Part shown: piece after piece, positions 17,814 to 27,871 of the stretch
Layout: each line of letters starts with the position of its first letter
Numbering within the stretch: position 1 is the stretch's first letter
NCBI RefSeq assembly: GCF_009176645.1
Contig: NZ_AP019007.1
Location: forward strand, 3,782,001-3,846,000
Length of the DNA: 64,000 nt
Direction: 5' to 3'
DNA from: Enterobacter oligotrophicus
GTDB lineage: Bacteria > Pseudomonadota > Gammaproteobacteria > Enterobacterales > Enterobacteriaceae
Notes under the pieces: generated by a model
The model's database searches: none
What the model was told of the DNA's origin: nothing
Seen by the model: the letters and a program-made list of their open reading frames with translations, nothing else
Translations under genes and position numbers: made by a program

Positions 17814-18107
17814 ATGCGTGCTTTATTCCTTTCCGCGCTGCTTGGCGCGTCCGTCTCTCTTGCTTCCTTTACCGTTCAGGCGGACCAACGCTGGCAAGGC
17901 CACGGTGTGGTTCAGTCTGTTTCTGAAAATTCCGTCATGCTCCAGCACGACGCCATTCCCGAACTGAAATGGCCAGCCATGACGATGCCGTTTACGTTGT
18001 CTCCTGGCGCGGCGCTGAACGGTGCAAAACCCGGCGATGAAGTGACCTTCACGCTTGAGCGTGCGGGTGACGGCTTCCGGATTGTCTCGCTGACGCCACA
18101 GCGCTAA
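17814..18107 (+). CDS. cusF: Periplasmic Cu(I)/Ag(I) metallochaperone CusF
   Basis: 97 residues: signal peptide (about 1-23, TVQA/DQRW) and one small OB-like domain. The metal site of CusF (His, Trp, two Met) is visible as QHD and WPAMTMPFT (W-x2-M-x-M). In E. coli CusF hands Cu(I) or Ag(I) to CusB. An AGGAG site precedes the ATG. It precedes the outer membrane factor gene here, whereas in E. coli the order is cusC-F-B-A. The N-terminal His/Met-rich extension of E. coli CusF is absent. Confidence 0.88.
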   Translation: MRALFLSALLGASVSLASFTVQADQRWQGHGVVQSVSENSVMLQHDAIPELKWPAMTMPFTLSPGAALNGAKPGDEVTFTLERAGDGFRIVSLTPQR

Positions 18108-18118
18108 GCGAGGTCATC

Positions 18119-19375
18119 ATGAAACAACACACACTGAGCCTGTGGCTCGGTGGGGTGCTGTTCGGCCTGTTGAGCTCCGCCGTCCAGGCGGAGCCGTGGA
18201 CGCTCGAACAAACCCTGACCGAAGCCCAGCGCTATTCCGCAGAACTGTCAGCCAGCCGTAACGAGGCGCAGGCGCTGGATGCGATGGCCGATTCTGCTAC
18301 CCAGTTACCGGACCCAAAACTGAAGTTTGGTCTTGAAAACGTGCCAGTGCAGGGCAGTAACGACAGGCGACTGACGCGTGAAGGTATGACCATGCAGAAG
18401 ATTGGCATCATGCAACGCTACGTTAGCGCAGAAAAGCGGGAGCGCAAAGCGCAAACATTTCAGGCGCAGGCGCGCAGCGTGCTGGCGAAATCCGGGGCTA
18501 TTCGCGCTGCACTTCAGCGTGATACCGCCCAGGCCTGGCTGGATCTGGCGCTTGCGCAGCAGGCGCTGAAAACGGCCAGAACGCTGGTCAGCGAAACGGA
18601 ACGTCAGCGCGGCGTACAGACGGCAAGCGTGGGGGCCGGAGGCTCAGCACCGGACAGCGTACTGGCACTGCGGATGACCTTAAGCGCCATGCGCGACAAA
18701 GCAACGCTCGCGCAGCGGGATGTTCAGCTGGCGCAAAGCCGCCTGTTACAGCTGACGGGGCAAGCCATTACGGATGTGCGCGGGCCGTTACCGCGCTATC
18801 AGCGTCTGCCTGCCGATGAAAAAACGCTGGAAGCCGGAATTATTCAACATCCGGAAGTGGAGGCCGCCCGCAGCGAAGCCGAGACCGCGAAAGCCCGTTC
18901 TGCGCAATCAGCCGTGGCGGCCATTCCTGACGTGGATGTGGAGGTCTTTTACGCGCATCGTGCTGAAGGGTATGACGATATGGCCGGTGTGATGTTCAGC
19001 GTGGATCTGCCTCTTTTTCAGTCAAAACGACAGGACAAAGATTATGCCGCCGATGTTTCTCGCTCGATGCAGGCGGTAGACCAGCTGACGCTGATTAAAC
19101 GTGAGCATATTGCCCAGGTACAAACCCTGGTGGCGCAGTATCAGGCCGCGCAGACCTTATGGCAGCGTCAGCGGGATGAAGTGCTGCCTTTACAGCGTCA
19201 GCGGCTGACGGTGCTGACGGCACAGTATCGTTCCGGGCAGTCTGAACTACCGGCGTTACTGGATGCCCGTCGTGGCGTACTGGATACGGAACTGGCAGTT
19301 AATCAGGCCGAGCGTGAGATGGCGCGGACCTGGGCTGCCGTAAACTGGCTGATCCCGCAGGAGCTGGCGCAATGA
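18119..19375 (+). CDS. TolC-family outer membrane factor of the copper/silver efflux system
   Basis: 418 residues: signal peptide (to about 25, SAVQA/EPW), then the two long helical repeats of the OEP/TolC fold with heptad-like Ala/Gln/Arg-rich segments (residues about 95-165 and 330-415). There is no lipobox cysteine, unlike E. coli CusC, a lipoprotein of about 457 residues. It resembles CzcC-type factors of other bacteria. It begins 11 bp after cusF, and its stop overlaps cusB (ATGA). Role: the outer membrane channel of a tripartite RND pump with CusB and CusA. Confidence 0.85.
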   Translation: MKQHTLSLWLGGVLFGLLSSAVQAEPWTLEQTLTEAQRYSAELSASRNEAQALDAMADSATQLPDPKLKFGLENVPVQGSNDRRLTREGMTMQKIGIMQRYVSAEKRERKAQTFQAQARSVLAKSGAIRAALQRDTAQAWLDLALAQQALKTARTLVSETERQRGVQTASVGAGGSAPDSVLALRMTLSAMRDKATLAQRDVQLAQSRLLQLTGQAITDVRGPLPRYQRLPADEKTLEAGIIQHPEVEAARSEAETAKARSAQSAVAAIPDVDVEVFYAHRAEGYDDMAGVMFSVDLPLFQSKRQDKDYAADVSRSMQAVDQLTLIKREHIAQVQTLVAQYQAAQTLWQRQRDEVLPLQRQRLTVLTAQYRSGQSELPALLDARRGVLDTELAVNQAEREMARTWAAVNWLIPQELAQ

Positions 19376-20577
19376 AAACAACAACCTTAACCGCGGTCGC
19401 GGCTGTCGTCATTGTGGCGGCTGGCAGTGGCTATTGGGTGGGGAAAAAACAGTCCCATCAACCAATTGCAGCTTCGCAGCCCTCTGAACGCAATGTGCTG
19501 TACTGGTACGATCCAATGATGCCGGGCCAGCGCTTTGATAAGCCGGGAAAATCGCCTTTTATGGATATGGACCTGGTGCCGCGCTACGCCGATGAAGAGA
19601 AAGCGGCGGCAGGCGTCGGGATTAGCTCTCAGCAGCAGCAAAACCTGGGGATGAAAACAGCTAAAGCGGAAATGCGACAGCTGGTAACACCGTTCACGGC
19701 TTTTGCTTCGGTATCGACGGATGAACGCAGCGTGTCGGTGGTTTCGGCACCGGCCAACGGTGTGGTCTCGAAATTGTTTGTTAAAGCGCCACAGCAGCAG
19801 GTGAAAAAAGGTGAGCCGCTGGCGCAACTGTGGATACCGCAGTGGACGACGGCCCAGCAGGAGTATCTGGCTGTCCGCCAGCTTGGCGATGCCGGGCTGA
19901 CCCGCGCGGCACGTGAGCGGCTGGCTCTGCAGTTTATGCCAGAGGAGGTGATACGTATGCTGGAACGTAGCGGTAAGCCGCAGACCACGCTCACGCTTCG
20001 GGCCGCGCAGGCCGGATATGTGGTGAAACTGGATGTGCGGGAAGGGGCGCAAATTACGGCAACGGCACCGCTCTTTGAAATAGCCACGCTCGATCCCGTC
20101 TGGCTGGTTATCGACTATCCGCAATCCCAGGCGCAGTCTCTGGCGGTGGGGAGCAAAATGGTGGCAACGACCGAAAGCTGGCCCGGAGAGCAATTCCACG
20201 GCACGGTCAGCGAACTGCTGCCACAGATGGAGACGACGACGCGAACGTTGAAAGCGCGCATTGTGCTGGATAATACCGCGCAGAAGCTGAAACCGGGTAT
20301 GTATCTCACCGTCTCCCGAAGCAAAGAACCCACACGTCAACCCGTTCTGGCGGTGCCGGAAGAGGCGGTCATCAATACCGGGGAGTCATCACGCCTGCTA
20401 TTAGCAACAGGAGATGGCTATTTCCGTCCGGTAAACGTGGAAACCGGGCTGACGGCGAAAGGGTGGACGGAGATCCGCTCGGGGCTCAACGCGGGCGATA
20501 ATGTGGTGACTTCCGGCCAGTTCCTGATTGACTCTGAAGCCAGCCTGCGCAGCGTAATGCCGGAGGTGACGCCATGA
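19372..20577 (+). CDS. cusB: Periplasmic adaptor CusB
   Basis: 401 residues with an N-terminal membrane anchor or signal (about 6-22). The N-terminal metal-binding segment of CusB is conserved: [20 protein letters not shown] contains the Met equivalent to E. coli M49 and the FMDM pair (M64, M66). Then come the lipoyl/barrel-sandwich halves ([27 protein letters not shown]) flanking a helical hairpin, and a beta-barrel domain. It links CusA to the outer membrane factor and receives metal from CusF. Overlaps both neighbouring genes by four bases. Confidence 0.92.
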   Translation: MKTTTLTAVAAVVIVAAGSGYWVGKKQSHQPIAASQPSERNVLYWYDPMMPGQRFDKPGKSPFMDMDLVPRYADEEKAAAGVGISSQQQQNLGMKTAKAEMRQLVTPFTAFASVSTDERSVSVVSAPANGVVSKLFVKAPQQQVKKGEPLAQLWIPQWTTAQQEYLAVRQLGDAGLTRAARERLALQFMPEEVIRMLERSGKPQTTLTLRAAQAGYVVKLDVREGAQITATAPLFEIATLDPVWLVIDYPQSQAQSLAVGSKMVATTESWPGEQFHGTVSELLPQMETTTRTLKARIVLDNTAQKLKPGMYLTVSRSKEPTRQPVLAVPEEAVINTGESSRLLLATGDGYFRPVNVETGLTAKGWTEIRSGLNAGDNVVTSGQFLIDSEASLRSVMPEVTP

Positions 20578-23500
20578 TTGCGGCAGTGATTCGGGCTTCA
20601 TTACGCAACCGGCTGCTGGTGATCCTTGCGGCGCTGGTCATGGCGGGCTGGGGCGTGTGGGCGGTACAGCGTGCGCCACTGGACGCGCTTCCTGATTTGT
20701 CGGACGTGCAGGTGATCGTCAAGGCGAGCTATCCCGGTAAAGCGCCACAGGTGATTGAAGATCAGGTGACCTGGCCGCTGACAACGTCGATGTTGTCCGT
20801 GCCGGGAGCAAAAACCGTGCGTGGTTTTTCTATGTTTGGCGATGCGTATATCTACGTACTTTTTGAAGATGGCACCGATCTCTACTGGGCGCGCTCAAGG
20901 GTACTGGAATATTTAAGCCAGGTGCAGGCGCAGTTTCCGGCAGGAGTGAAGGTGTCGCTCGGGCCAGACGCCACGGGCGTAGGCTGGATCTATGAATACG
21001 CCCTGATCGACCGCAGCGGCAAACATAGCCTGGCGGATCTGCGCGCCATTCAGGACTGGACGCTGAAGTTTGAGCTTAAGACGGTCCCTAATGTCTCAGA
21101 AGTGGCGAGCATCGGCGGGATGGTGCGTCAGTATCAGATCGTGGCCGATCCGGCGAAGATGCGGGCGTTAAATATTACCCATAGCCAGCTCGCCAGTGCT
21201 GTTCAGGCCGCAAATAAGGAGAGCGGCGGCGCATTGCTGGAGAGAGGGGAGGCGGAGTATATCGTGCGCACCACGGGCTATTTACGCTCGCTGGATGATT
21301 TTCGCAACGTGGTCATCGCCAGCCGCAATGGCATACCTGTTCTGCTCAACGATGTCGCGACCATCGGCTTCGGTCCGGAGATCCGCCGTGGTGTGGCAGA
21401 ACTGAACGGAGAAGGCGAGGTGGCCGGTGGCGTGGTGGTGATGCGCTACGGACAGAACGCACTGGAGACGATTCATGCGGTGAAAGAGAAGCTGCATGCG
21501 CTGCAGAAAACATTGCCACAGGGCGTTGAGATTGTTCCGGTGTATGACCGCTCAACCCTGATCGAGGAGTCGGTTAAAACGCTTTCCCATAAACTCCTTG
21601 AAGAGTTTGCCGTTGTGGTGGTGGTTTGCGCGCTGTTCCTGTTTCATTTTCGTTCCGCGCTGGTGGCGATAGTCTCTCTGCCGCTGGGTATCCTGGGTGC
21701 CTTCGTCGTGATGCATTATCAGGGTATCAACGCAAACATCATGTCACTCGGCGGAATTGCAATCGCCATCGGGGCGATGGTGGATGCGGCGATCGTGATG
21801 ATTGAAAACATGCACAAAGTGCTGGAGCAGTGGCGGCATGATAACCCAGGTAAAAATCCGTCTTCCGGTGAATACTGGCAGCTGGCCGAGCGTGCGGCGG
21901 TGGAAGTAGGGCCTGCGCTCTTCTGCAGCCTGTTAATCATTACCTTGTCGTTTATTCCTGTGTTCTCGCTTGAAGCGCAGGAAGGGCGAATGTTCTCGCC
22001 GCTGGCGTTTACCAAAACCTGGTCGATGGCCGTTGCCGCAGGGCTTGGGATCACGCTGGTTCCCGTTTTGATGGGTTATTTTATTCGCGGGAAAATCCCG
22101 GATGAGAAGGCTAACCCGATCAACCGCGTGCTGATCCGCCTGTATGAGCCGCTGCTGGATAAAGTGCTCACTTTTCCGAAAACCACGCTCGTGCTGGCGT
22201 TTGCGCTTTTACTCGCGACGTTCTGGCCGTTGAGCCGCCTGGGAAGTGAATTTATGCCCCCGCTGGACGAAGGCGATTTGCTGTATATGCCGTCAACGTT
22301 GCCGGGCATTTCTGCCAGGGAGGCATCACGGCTGCTGCAGCAAACCGACAGGCTTATCAAAAGCGTACCGGAAGTCGCCAGCGTGTTTGGTAAAGCCGGA
22401 CGGGCGGAGTCGGCCACCGATCCTGCGCCATTAACCATGCTGGAAACCACCATTCACTTTAAGCCACGCGACCAGTGGCGGCCGGGAATGACACCCCAAA
22501 AACTGGTGGAGGAGCTGGATAAAACGGTCTCAGTGCCAGGAATTGCGAATGTGTGGGTGCCGCCGATCCGTAACCGTCTGGATATGCTGGCAACCGGGAT
22601 AAAGAGCCCGGTCGGTATTAAGGTGAACGGCAATAATATTGCCGATATTGAGCGGGTAGCTCAGCAGATAGAGCATGTCGTGAAGCAGGTTCCAGGCGTG
22701 ACGTCGGCGCTGGCAGAGCGCCTGACGGGCGGTCGCTATGTGGATATTCGCATCGACAGACAAAAAGCGGCGCGCTATGGCGTATCTGTCGACGAACTGC
22801 AAAGCATGGTCGCCACACTCGTGGGAGGAGATAACATTGGTGAGGTGATCCAGGGGCGCGAACGTTATCCCATCAATCTGCGTTATCCCCGCGATCTGCG
22901 CGATAACGTCGACAAGCTGCGGATCTTACCGGTTATTACCGCGAACGGTAGCCAGGTGGCACTGGGTGAACTGGCCGATATCGTCGTGACTGAAGGCCCG
23001 CCGATGCTTAAAAGTGAAAACGCGCGACTATCCAACTGGATCTATGTGGATTTGCGCGGACGCGATCTGAAATCTGCCGTGGATGAGATGCAGAAGCGGG
23101 TGGCTGAGAACGTGGTTTTACCGCAAGGCGTTTCGCTCTCCTGGTCAGGGCAATTTGAATATCTGGAGCGGGCAACCGCGAAGCTAAAAATAGTGTTGCC
23201 GGTGACGTTAATGATTATATTTATACTGCTCTGGCTGACCTTCAAACGGATTGCTGACGTCTTAATAATAATGGGGACATTACCGTTCGCACTTATTGGC
23301 GGGGTGTGGTTATTGTGGCTTCTTGAATATAACCTCTCCGTGGCGGGGGCGGTAGGATTTATAGCCCTGTCAGGTGTTGCTGCTGAATTCGGTGTAATTA
23401 TGGTTCTCTATCTGAATCATGCGCTGGATAAATATCGTGATCGTGAACCTGAGGGCGGAAATGCCATGCTGATGCGCGCAATCCACGAAGGTGCAGTGCT

Positions 23501-23690
23501 GCGCGTGCGGCCCAAAGTGATGACCGTTGCCACCATTATGGCCGGGTTGCTGCCTGTTATGTGGGGCGGCGGTAGCGGCTCAGAGGTGATGCAGCGCATT
23601 GCTGCCCCAATGATTGGTGGAATGATCACCGCCCCGTTATTGTCGATGTTGGTTATTCCGGCACTCTATAAATTGTTACATCAACGTTAA
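20574..23690 (+). CDS. cusA: Cu(I)/Ag(I) efflux RND transporter CusA
   Basis: 1038 residues (E. coli 1047), HME-RND family, 12 membrane helices in two halves with large periplasmic loops. The three-methionine metal site is complete: Met572 in LLYMPST, Met622 in PLTMLE and Met671 in RLDMLATG, matching E. coli M573, M623 and M672; the neighbouring Glu624 and Lys677 are also kept. This argues for monovalent copper or silver rather than Zn/Co/Ni. Proton-relay segments in TM4 ([16 protein letters not shown]) are intact. Last gene of the operon. No cusRS pair or metal-responsive regulator lies within the window beside it. Confidence 0.94.
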   Translation: MIAAVIRASLRNRLLVILAALVMAGWGVWAVQRAPLDALPDLSDVQVIVKASYPGKAPQVIEDQVTWPLTTSMLSVPGAKTVRGFSMFGDAYIYVLFEDGTDLYWARSRVLEYLSQVQAQFPAGVKVSLGPDATGVGWIYEYALIDRSGKHSLADLRAIQDWTLKFELKTVPNVSEVASIGGMVRQYQIVADPAKMRALNITHSQLASAVQAANKESGGALLERGEAEYIVRTTGYLRSLDDFRNVVIASRNGIPVLLNDVATIGFGPEIRRGVAELNGEGEVAGGVVVMRYGQNALETIHAVKEKLHALQKTLPQGVEIVPVYDRSTLIEESVKTLSHKLLEEFAVVVVVCALFLFHFRSALVAIVSLPLGILGAFVVMHYQGINANIMSLGGIAIAIGAMVDAAIVMIENMHKVLEQWRHDNPGKNPSSGEYWQLAERAAVEVGPALFCSLLIITLSFIPVFSLEAQEGRMFSPLAFTKTWSMAVAAGLGITLVPVLMGYFIRGKIPDEKANPINRVLIRLYEPLLDKVLTFPKTTLVLAFALLLATFWPLSRLGSEFMPPLDEGDLLYMPSTLPGISAREASRLLQQTDRLIKSVPEVASVFGKAGRAESATDPAPLTMLETTIHFKPRDQWRPGMTPQKLVEELDKTVSVPGIANVWVPPIRNRLDMLATGIKSPVGIKVNGNNIADIERVAQQIEHVVKQVPGVTSALAERLTGGRYVDIRIDRQKAARYGVSVDELQSMVATLVGGDNIGEVIQGRERYPINLRYPRDLRDNVDKLRILPVITANGSQVALGELADIVVTEGPPMLKSENARLSNWIYVDLRGRDLKSAVDEMQKRVAENVVLPQGVSLSWSGQFEYLERATAKLKIVLPVTLMIIFILLWLTFKRIADVLIIMGTLPFALIGGVWLLWLLEYNLSVAGAVGFIALSGVAAEFGVIMVLYLNHALDKYRDREPEGGNAMLMRAIHEGAVLRVRPKVMTVATIMAGLLPVMWGGGSGSEVMQRIAAPMIGGMITAPLLSMLVIPALYKLLHQR

Positions 23691-23698
23691 ATTTGTAT

Positions 23699-23726
23699 CC
23701 TGCATGCGCTTATTACGGCGTGCAGG
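23699..23726 (+). terminator. Possible terminator of the copper operon
   Basis: Stem CCTGCATGC / GCGTGCAGG (one G-T pair) with a 10-base loop, 9 bp after the cusA stop; followed by ATTGTCTTTA, so the T run is poor. Confidence 0.5.
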
Positions 23727-23852
23727 ATTGTCTTTATCAGAATATTCCCATGATTTCCGTTGTTAACCAGGAATTGCACTGATGTTGTTAAGACTTCATT
23801 CAACTATTCTGTGGTAAGCTCTGCTCCGAATACAAAGAATGGTAATTGCATT

Positions 23853-24428
23853 GTGATTGTACGTAATAAATTTTTCCTGATTTTAGTGTTTATTTCTGGG
23901 CTGTTAACGTTCTCTTCTGTGGCAAATGCAGAGGGCAGCGCGACAGGGAAAGGCTGGTTCTCCACGTTTACGGATAACGTCGCGGAAACCTGGAAGGAAC
24001 CAGAACATTACGATCTCTATATCCCGGCGATAACGTGGCACGCACGTTTTGCGTATGACAAAGAAAAAACAGACCGCTACAACGAGCGCCCCTGGGGGGC
24101 GGGTTTTGGTCAGTCCCGCTGGGATGAACAGGGAAACTGGCACGGCCTGTACCTGATGGCGTTTAAAGATTCCTACAACAAATGGGAACCGATTGGCGGC
24201 TACGGCTGGGAGAAAACCTGGCGTCCGTTAACGGACGACAACTTCCGTCTTGGCCTGGGGTATACGGCCGGGTTCACCGCCCGTGATAACTGGAAGTACA
24301 TCCCTGTGCCGGTATTACTTCCTCTGGCGTCGATTGGCTATGGTCCTGCTACGTTCCAGATGACCTATATCCCTGGTACTTATAACAACGGTAACGTTTA
24401 CTTCGCCTGGATGCGTTTTCAGTTTTGA
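23853..24428 (+). CDS. pagP: Lipid A palmitoyltransferase PagP
   Basis: 191 residues from a GTG at 23853; there is no in-frame ATG, and this start leaves a normal signal peptide (VANA/EGSA). The rest is the eight-stranded beta-barrel enzyme: an N-terminal amphipathic helix ([21 protein letters not shown]), then alternating strands ending in the aromatic FAWMRFQF outer membrane signature. Catalytic His (PEHYDLY), Asp and Ser residues of the extracellular loops appear kept (KDSYNKWEP). It moves palmitate from phospholipid to lipid A in the outer membrane; PhoP control is known in Salmonella, and no clear PhoP box was identified here. Confidence 0.93.
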   Translation: MIVRNKFFLILVFISGLLTFSSVANAEGSATGKGWFSTFTDNVAETWKEPEHYDLYIPAITWHARFAYDKEKTDRYNERPWGAGFGQSRWDEQGNWHGLYLMAFKDSYNKWEPIGGYGWEKTWRPLTDDNFRLGLGYTAGFTARDNWKYIPVPVLLPLASIGYGPATFQMTYIPGTYNNGNVYFAWMRFQF

Positions 24429-24618
24429 CTGAATTAACTTTACATTCTGGCGAAAAAACGCACTGCCGTTGAATCATAAAGGATAAAAATCGGCCTCTGA
24501 AAATTAACGCGACTTTTGTCACTTTTTATCAAAGATCCGCTGGACAAAACGGCCGACAATTGTTGTACTGATACCCGACACAGCATTTGTGTCGTTTTTT
24601 AATGTAAAGGTAATTTTG

Positions 24619-24828
24619 ATGTCTAAGATTAAAGGTAACGTTAAGTGGTTTAATGAGTCCAAAGGATTCGGTTTCATTACTCCTGAAGATGGCAGCAAAG
24701 ATGTGTTCGTACACTTCTCTGCAATCCAGTCTAATGGTTTCAAAACCCTGGCTGAAGGTCAGCGTGTTGAGTTTGAAATCACTAACGGTGCCAAAGGCCC
24801 TTCTGCTGCTAACGTAATCGCTCTGTAA
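24619..24828 (+). CDS. cspE: Cold-shock-family RNA chaperone CspE
   Basis: 69 residues from the ATG at 24619 (AAGGTAAT ribosome site). One cold-shock domain with RNP1 KGFGFI and RNP2 VFVHF. Sequence [19 protein letters not shown] matches CspE as I know it, and the pagP-cspE-crcB order fixes the paralogue. CspE binds RNA and ssDNA and acts as a transcription antiterminator; it is made at 37 degrees, unlike CspA. Confidence 0.96.
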   Translation: MSKIKGNVKWFNESKGFGFITPEDGSKDVFVHFSAIQSNGFKTLAEGQRVEFEITNGAKGPSAANVIAL

Positions 24829-24852
24829 TTCAGACGCGTCAGCAAGAATTTC

Positions 24853-24880
24853 AAAACCCGCTCATTGAGCGGGTTTTTTT
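24853..24880 (+). terminator. Intrinsic terminator of cspE
   Basis: Perfect 11-bp stem AAAACCCGCTC / GAGCGGGTTTT with loop ATT and a T7 run. Confidence 0.92.
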
Positions 24881-24889
24881 CGTTTTGAA

Positions 24890-24976
24890 TCAATTAAGCA
24901 GATAAATTTTCAGGAAGCTGGCAATAATTAATACGCTCAGCAAAACCATCCCTGTGCTCATCAAACGCTCTTTCAT
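24890..24976 (-). CDS. Putative 28-residue membrane protein between cspE and crcB
   Basis: Reads MKERLMSTGMVLLSVLII then ASFLKIYLLN and a TGA stop. A basic N-end (KER) is followed by a single hydrophobic helix. The ATG has a good ribosome site on its strand (GAGGGTG, about 5 bases upstream), which distinguishes it from chance. It follows crcB on the same strand, 71 bp beyond the crcB stop, and abuts the cspE terminator. I do not recognise it; the features are those of small enteric inner-membrane proteins. Confidence 0.55.
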   Translation of the reverse strand: MKERLMSTGMVLLSVLIIASFLKIYLLN

Positions 24977-25047
24977 GCTGTCACCCTCGTTCAGTATTGC
25001 GCCCAGAGTGACAGAGAAAAATTAAGCCAACATTAACGTCGCGATTG

Positions 25048-25431
25048 TTATTGCGGGCTGGCTGAGGAAAAGAGCCAAAATGCGATCCCTGTCATCGCAA
25101 ATGAGCCGAGCATGTTGACGGCAATGTTGGTCAGTGCCCAGCCAGGACGGCCTTCCTGGAAGAGAAACACCACCTCTGCAGAAAAGGTGGAAAACGTTGT
25201 TAAGCCACCGCAGAAGCCGGTTGTGATCAATACCTTCCATACAGGATCGATATGGGTCATACGATTAAACCAGGCCAGCCCCATTCCAATGATAAATGCG
25301 CCAATCAGGTTCGCGGCCAGGGTTCCCATCGGAATGGCCTGATGCAGGGGATTAAACCGCATACTCAAGAACCACCGCGCAACGCTACCCGTTCCGCCAC
25401 CAATAAAAACGGCTAAAAGGAGTTGTAACAC
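25048..25431 (-). CDS. crcB: Fluoride exporter CrcB (Fluc)
   Basis: 127 residues from GTG at 25431, with AGGT upstream, matching the E. coli length; a TTG two codons earlier is possible. Four membrane helices, with the family motifs [19 protein letters not shown] and [13 protein letters not shown], where the central break binds the structural sodium and Phe box residues line the fluoride pore. The dimer is a F- channel in the inner membrane that lowers cytoplasmic fluoride. No fluoride riboswitch was recognised in the 63-bp gap before ybeM. Confidence 0.95.
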   Translation of the reverse strand: MLQLLLAVFIGGGTGSVARWFLSMRFNPLHQAIPMGTLAANLIGAFIIGMGLAWFNRMTHIDPVWKVLITTGFCGGLTTFSTFSAEVVFLFQEGRPGWALTNIAVNMLGSFAMTGIAFWLFSSASPQ

Positions 25432-25500
25432 TGTCAATACCTGCTATTTGATGTGTAAGAACATCGAGTGTAACGCTGTTTATGATGAGGGGACAAATCT

Positions 25501-26289
25501 ATGTATGTTGCGGTAGGGCAGTTTGCAGTGACGCCAGACTGGAAAGAAAACGCGCAAAAATGTGTCTCCCTGATGGCACAGGCGCAGCAAAAGGGGGCAT
25601 CGTTACTGGTGCTTCCTGAGGCGTTACTGGCACGCGATGACAACGACCCTGATCTGTCGGTAAAGTCTGCGCAGGCGCTTGAGGGGGAGTTTTTACGATT
25701 GCTGCTGGCCGAAAGCGCTGGCAATCAACTGACAACCATTTTAACCGTGCATGTCCCTTCTACACCGGGCCGGGCGGTGAATACGCTGGTGGCGATACGT
25801 GAAGGCGCTATTATTGCAAGCTATGCCAAACTCCATCTCTACGATGCGTTTAGCATTCAGGAGTCGCGGCTTGTTGATCCGGGGGAGTGTGTTCCGCCGC
25901 TGCTCAACATTGAGGGTTTCAACATTGGTCTGATGACGTGCTATGACATCCGATTTCCTGAGCTGGCATTACACCTGGCGCTGCAAGGGGCTGATATTCT
26001 GGTTTTGCCCGCTGCATGGGTAAAGGGACCGTTAAAAGAGCATCACTGGAGTACGCTACTGGCAGCGCGTGCGCTGGATACCACCTGTTACCTGGTGGCT
26101 GCCGGGGAGTGTGGAAACAAGAACATCGGGCAGAGCAGAGTGGTCGACCCGCTGGGCGTAACAATCGCAGCGGCGGCGGAAACGCCCGCGCTTCTGCTGA
26201 CGGAGATAATTTCAGAGCGGATTGCGCTTGCGCGTCGGCAGTTACCTGTTCTTCGTAACCGTCGGTTTGCGCCACCGCAATTATTGTGA
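25501..26289 (+). CDS. ybeM: Deaminated glutathione amidase, nitrilase family (YbeM)
   Basis: 262 residues. The nitrilase catalytic triad is visible: Glu in [10 protein letters not shown] (about residue 40), Lys in [10 protein letters not shown] (about 110) and Cys in [12 protein letters not shown] (about 146). Nit1-type enzymes hydrolyse the useless deaminated glutathione formed by transaminases. In E. coli K-12 ybeM is, as I recall, disrupted; here the gene is intact and full length. Cytoplasmic. It lies divergent from crcB and upstream of tatE. Confidence 0.92.
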   Translation: MYVAVGQFAVTPDWKENAQKCVSLMAQAQQKGASLLVLPEALLARDDNDPDLSVKSAQALEGEFLRLLLAESAGNQLTTILTVHVPSTPGRAVNTLVAIREGAIIASYAKLHLYDAFSIQESRLVDPGECVPPLLNIEGFNIGLMTCYDIRFPELALHLALQGADILVLPAAWVKGPLKEHHWSTLLAARALDTTCYLVAAGECGNKNIGQSRVVDPLGVTIAAAAETPALLLTEIISERIALARRQLPVLRNRRFAPPQLL

Positions 26290-26415
26290 TGTTTTTTTAA
26301 ACAGTGCTTGATTCACCTTGTTACAGATTGCTATTGTGTGCGCGCGTCAAATGACCGTTAATACGATCGGGTTTTTGGCGCTGAATGCAGCCTGTTTTAA
26401 GTAAAGAAGGTATCT

Positions 26416-26619
26416 ATGGGTGAGATTAGTATTACCAAACTGCTGGTGGTTGCCGCACTGGTCGTCCTGTTGTTTGGTACAAAGAAGTTACGCACGCTGG
26501 GTGGCGACCTGGGTGCTGCCATTAAAGGCTTTAAGAAAGCGATGAACGACGATGACGCGGCCGCGAAGAAAAGCGCCGAAGATGATGTCCCGGCAGAGAA
26601 ACTTTCGCACAAAGAGTAA
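26416..26619 (+). CDS. tatE: Twin-arginine translocase component TatE
   Basis: 67 residues beginning [21 protein letters not shown]: short N-terminal membrane helix, the FGTKKL hinge, an amphipathic helix ([19 protein letters not shown]) and an acidic tail. TatE is a minor TatA paralogue that supports Tat export, relevant to the Tat-dependent molybdoenzyme at the left of the window. Conserved next to lipA. Confidence 0.96.
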   Translation: MGEISITKLLVVAALVVLLFGTKKLRTLGGDLGAAIKGFKKAMNDDDAAAKKSAEDDVPAEKLSHKE

Positions 26620-26643
26620 TGGCAAGGCTGTAAGGCTTGCAAA

Positions 26644-26671
26644 AAAAACCGGCTCACGAGGCCGGTTTTTT
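26644..26671. terminator. Bidirectional terminator between tatE and lipA
   Basis: Perfect 10-bp stem AAAAACCGGC / GCCGGTTTTT with a 7-base loop and runs on both sides, between convergent tatE and lipA. Confidence 0.9.
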
Positions 26672-26698
26672 GCTTTTCTGTAAATAAATATTACAGGT

Positions 26699-27664
26699 TT
26701 ATTTCACTTCTTCGCCTTTCGCCTGCATATCGGCGTGATAAGAAGAACGAACAAATGGACCGCAAGCCGCGTGGGTAAAGCCCATCGCCATCGCTTCCGC
26801 TTTCATCTCGTCGAACTCATCCGGGCTAACGTAGCGTTGAACCGGCAGGTGATGGCGGCTTGGCTGCAGATACTGGCCCAGCGTCAGCATGGTCACGCCG
26901 TGGCGACGCAGGTCGCGCATTACTTCAATGATCTCAGCGTTGGTTTCCCCGAGGCCAACCATCAGGCCAGACTTGGTCGGGATATGTGGATGTGCTTCTT
27001 TAAAGCGCTCCAGCAGCTTCAGGGACCAGTTATAGTCGGCACCCGGACGCACCTGGCGATAAATGCGCGGCACGTTCTCCAGGTTGTGGTTGAACACGTC
27101 TGGCGGGGTCGCGGTGAGAATATCCAGCGCGCGATCCATACGTCCGCGGAAGTCCGGGACCAGCGTCTCGATCTTGATGCTTGGGCTTTTTTCACGGATA
27201 GCGGTAATGCAGTCAGCAAAGTGCTGTGCACCGCCATCGCGCAGGTCGTCACGGTCGACGGAGGTAATCACCACATAGCGCAGCGCCATATCGGCGATAG
27301 TCTGCGCCAGTTTTTGCGGTTCGTTGGCGTCAGGCGCAACCGGGCGACCATGAGCAACGTCGCAGAATGGGCAGCGACGGGTACAGATTGCACCCAGAAT
27401 CATAAATGTCGCGGTGCCGTGATTGAAACATTCAGCAAGGTTGGGGCAGGAGGCCTCTTCACAGACAGAGTGGAGGCCATTTTTGCGCATCGCCGCTTTG
27501 ATCCCCTGGATACGCGAAGAGTCGGCCGGAAGTTTGATTTTCATCCATTCCGGTTTTCTTAACAGCGCCTCGCGCTCTGTAGCCACGTTTTTAACCGGGA
27601 TAAGGGCCATTTTATCGGCATCGCGGTATTTAACACCGCGTTCCATCACAATGGGTTTACTCAT
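26699..27664 (-). CDS. lipA: Lipoyl synthase LipA
   Basis: 321 residues, E. coli length. Radical SAM cluster [10 protein letters not shown] (C-x3-C-x2-C), auxiliary cluster [12 protein letters not shown] (C-x4-C-x5-C) and the C-terminal RSSYHA serine that ligates the auxiliary cluster. It inserts two sulfur atoms into octanoyl groups on E2/GcvH proteins, completing the pathway begun by LipB, which is two genes upstream. The 207 bp between lipA and the ybeF end contain no gene that I can see. Confidence 0.97.
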   Translation of the reverse strand: MSKPIVMERGVKYRDADKMALIPVKNVATEREALLRKPEWMKIKLPADSSRIQGIKAAMRKNGLHSVCEEASCPNLAECFNHGTATFMILGAICTRRCPFCDVAHGRPVAPDANEPQKLAQTIADMALRYVVITSVDRDDLRDGGAQHFADCITAIREKSPSIKIETLVPDFRGRMDRALDILTATPPDVFNHNLENVPRIYRQVRPGADYNWSLKLLERFKEAHPHIPTKSGLMVGLGETNAEIIEVMRDLRRHGVTMLTLGQYLQPSRHHLPVQRYVSPDEFDEMKAEAMAMGFTHAACGPFVRSSYHADMQAKGEEVK

Positions 27665-27871
27665 AGCGTGCGTGTTCCAGTTGCGAATATCGAAGGAAAG
27701 CGTTTCAATTCAAGGGAATGTTGTATTTATCAACTATTTTTGAACGAACGACAGGCAGTATATCATTGAAACGGTCGATAAAGCAGCCTGCCAGGTCGCC
27801 AATTTGTAAAATAGTTGTTGTTTTGTGCCTTTTGCCCCGCGTGTGGCAGGGGCTTGTGCTGAATGCACCTG

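Noticed and set aside
19387..20340. 317-codon open frame opposite cusB
   Set aside because: Antisense shadow; no start signal and no recognisable motif.
6833..23690. Genomic island or prophage
   Set aside because: No integrase, att repeat, IS or tRNA target flanks the two inserted blocks, and codon use looks like that of the neighbours.
25432..25500. Fluoride riboswitch before crcB
   Set aside because: The 69-bp gap is too short and no pseudoknot-type pairing could be traced.
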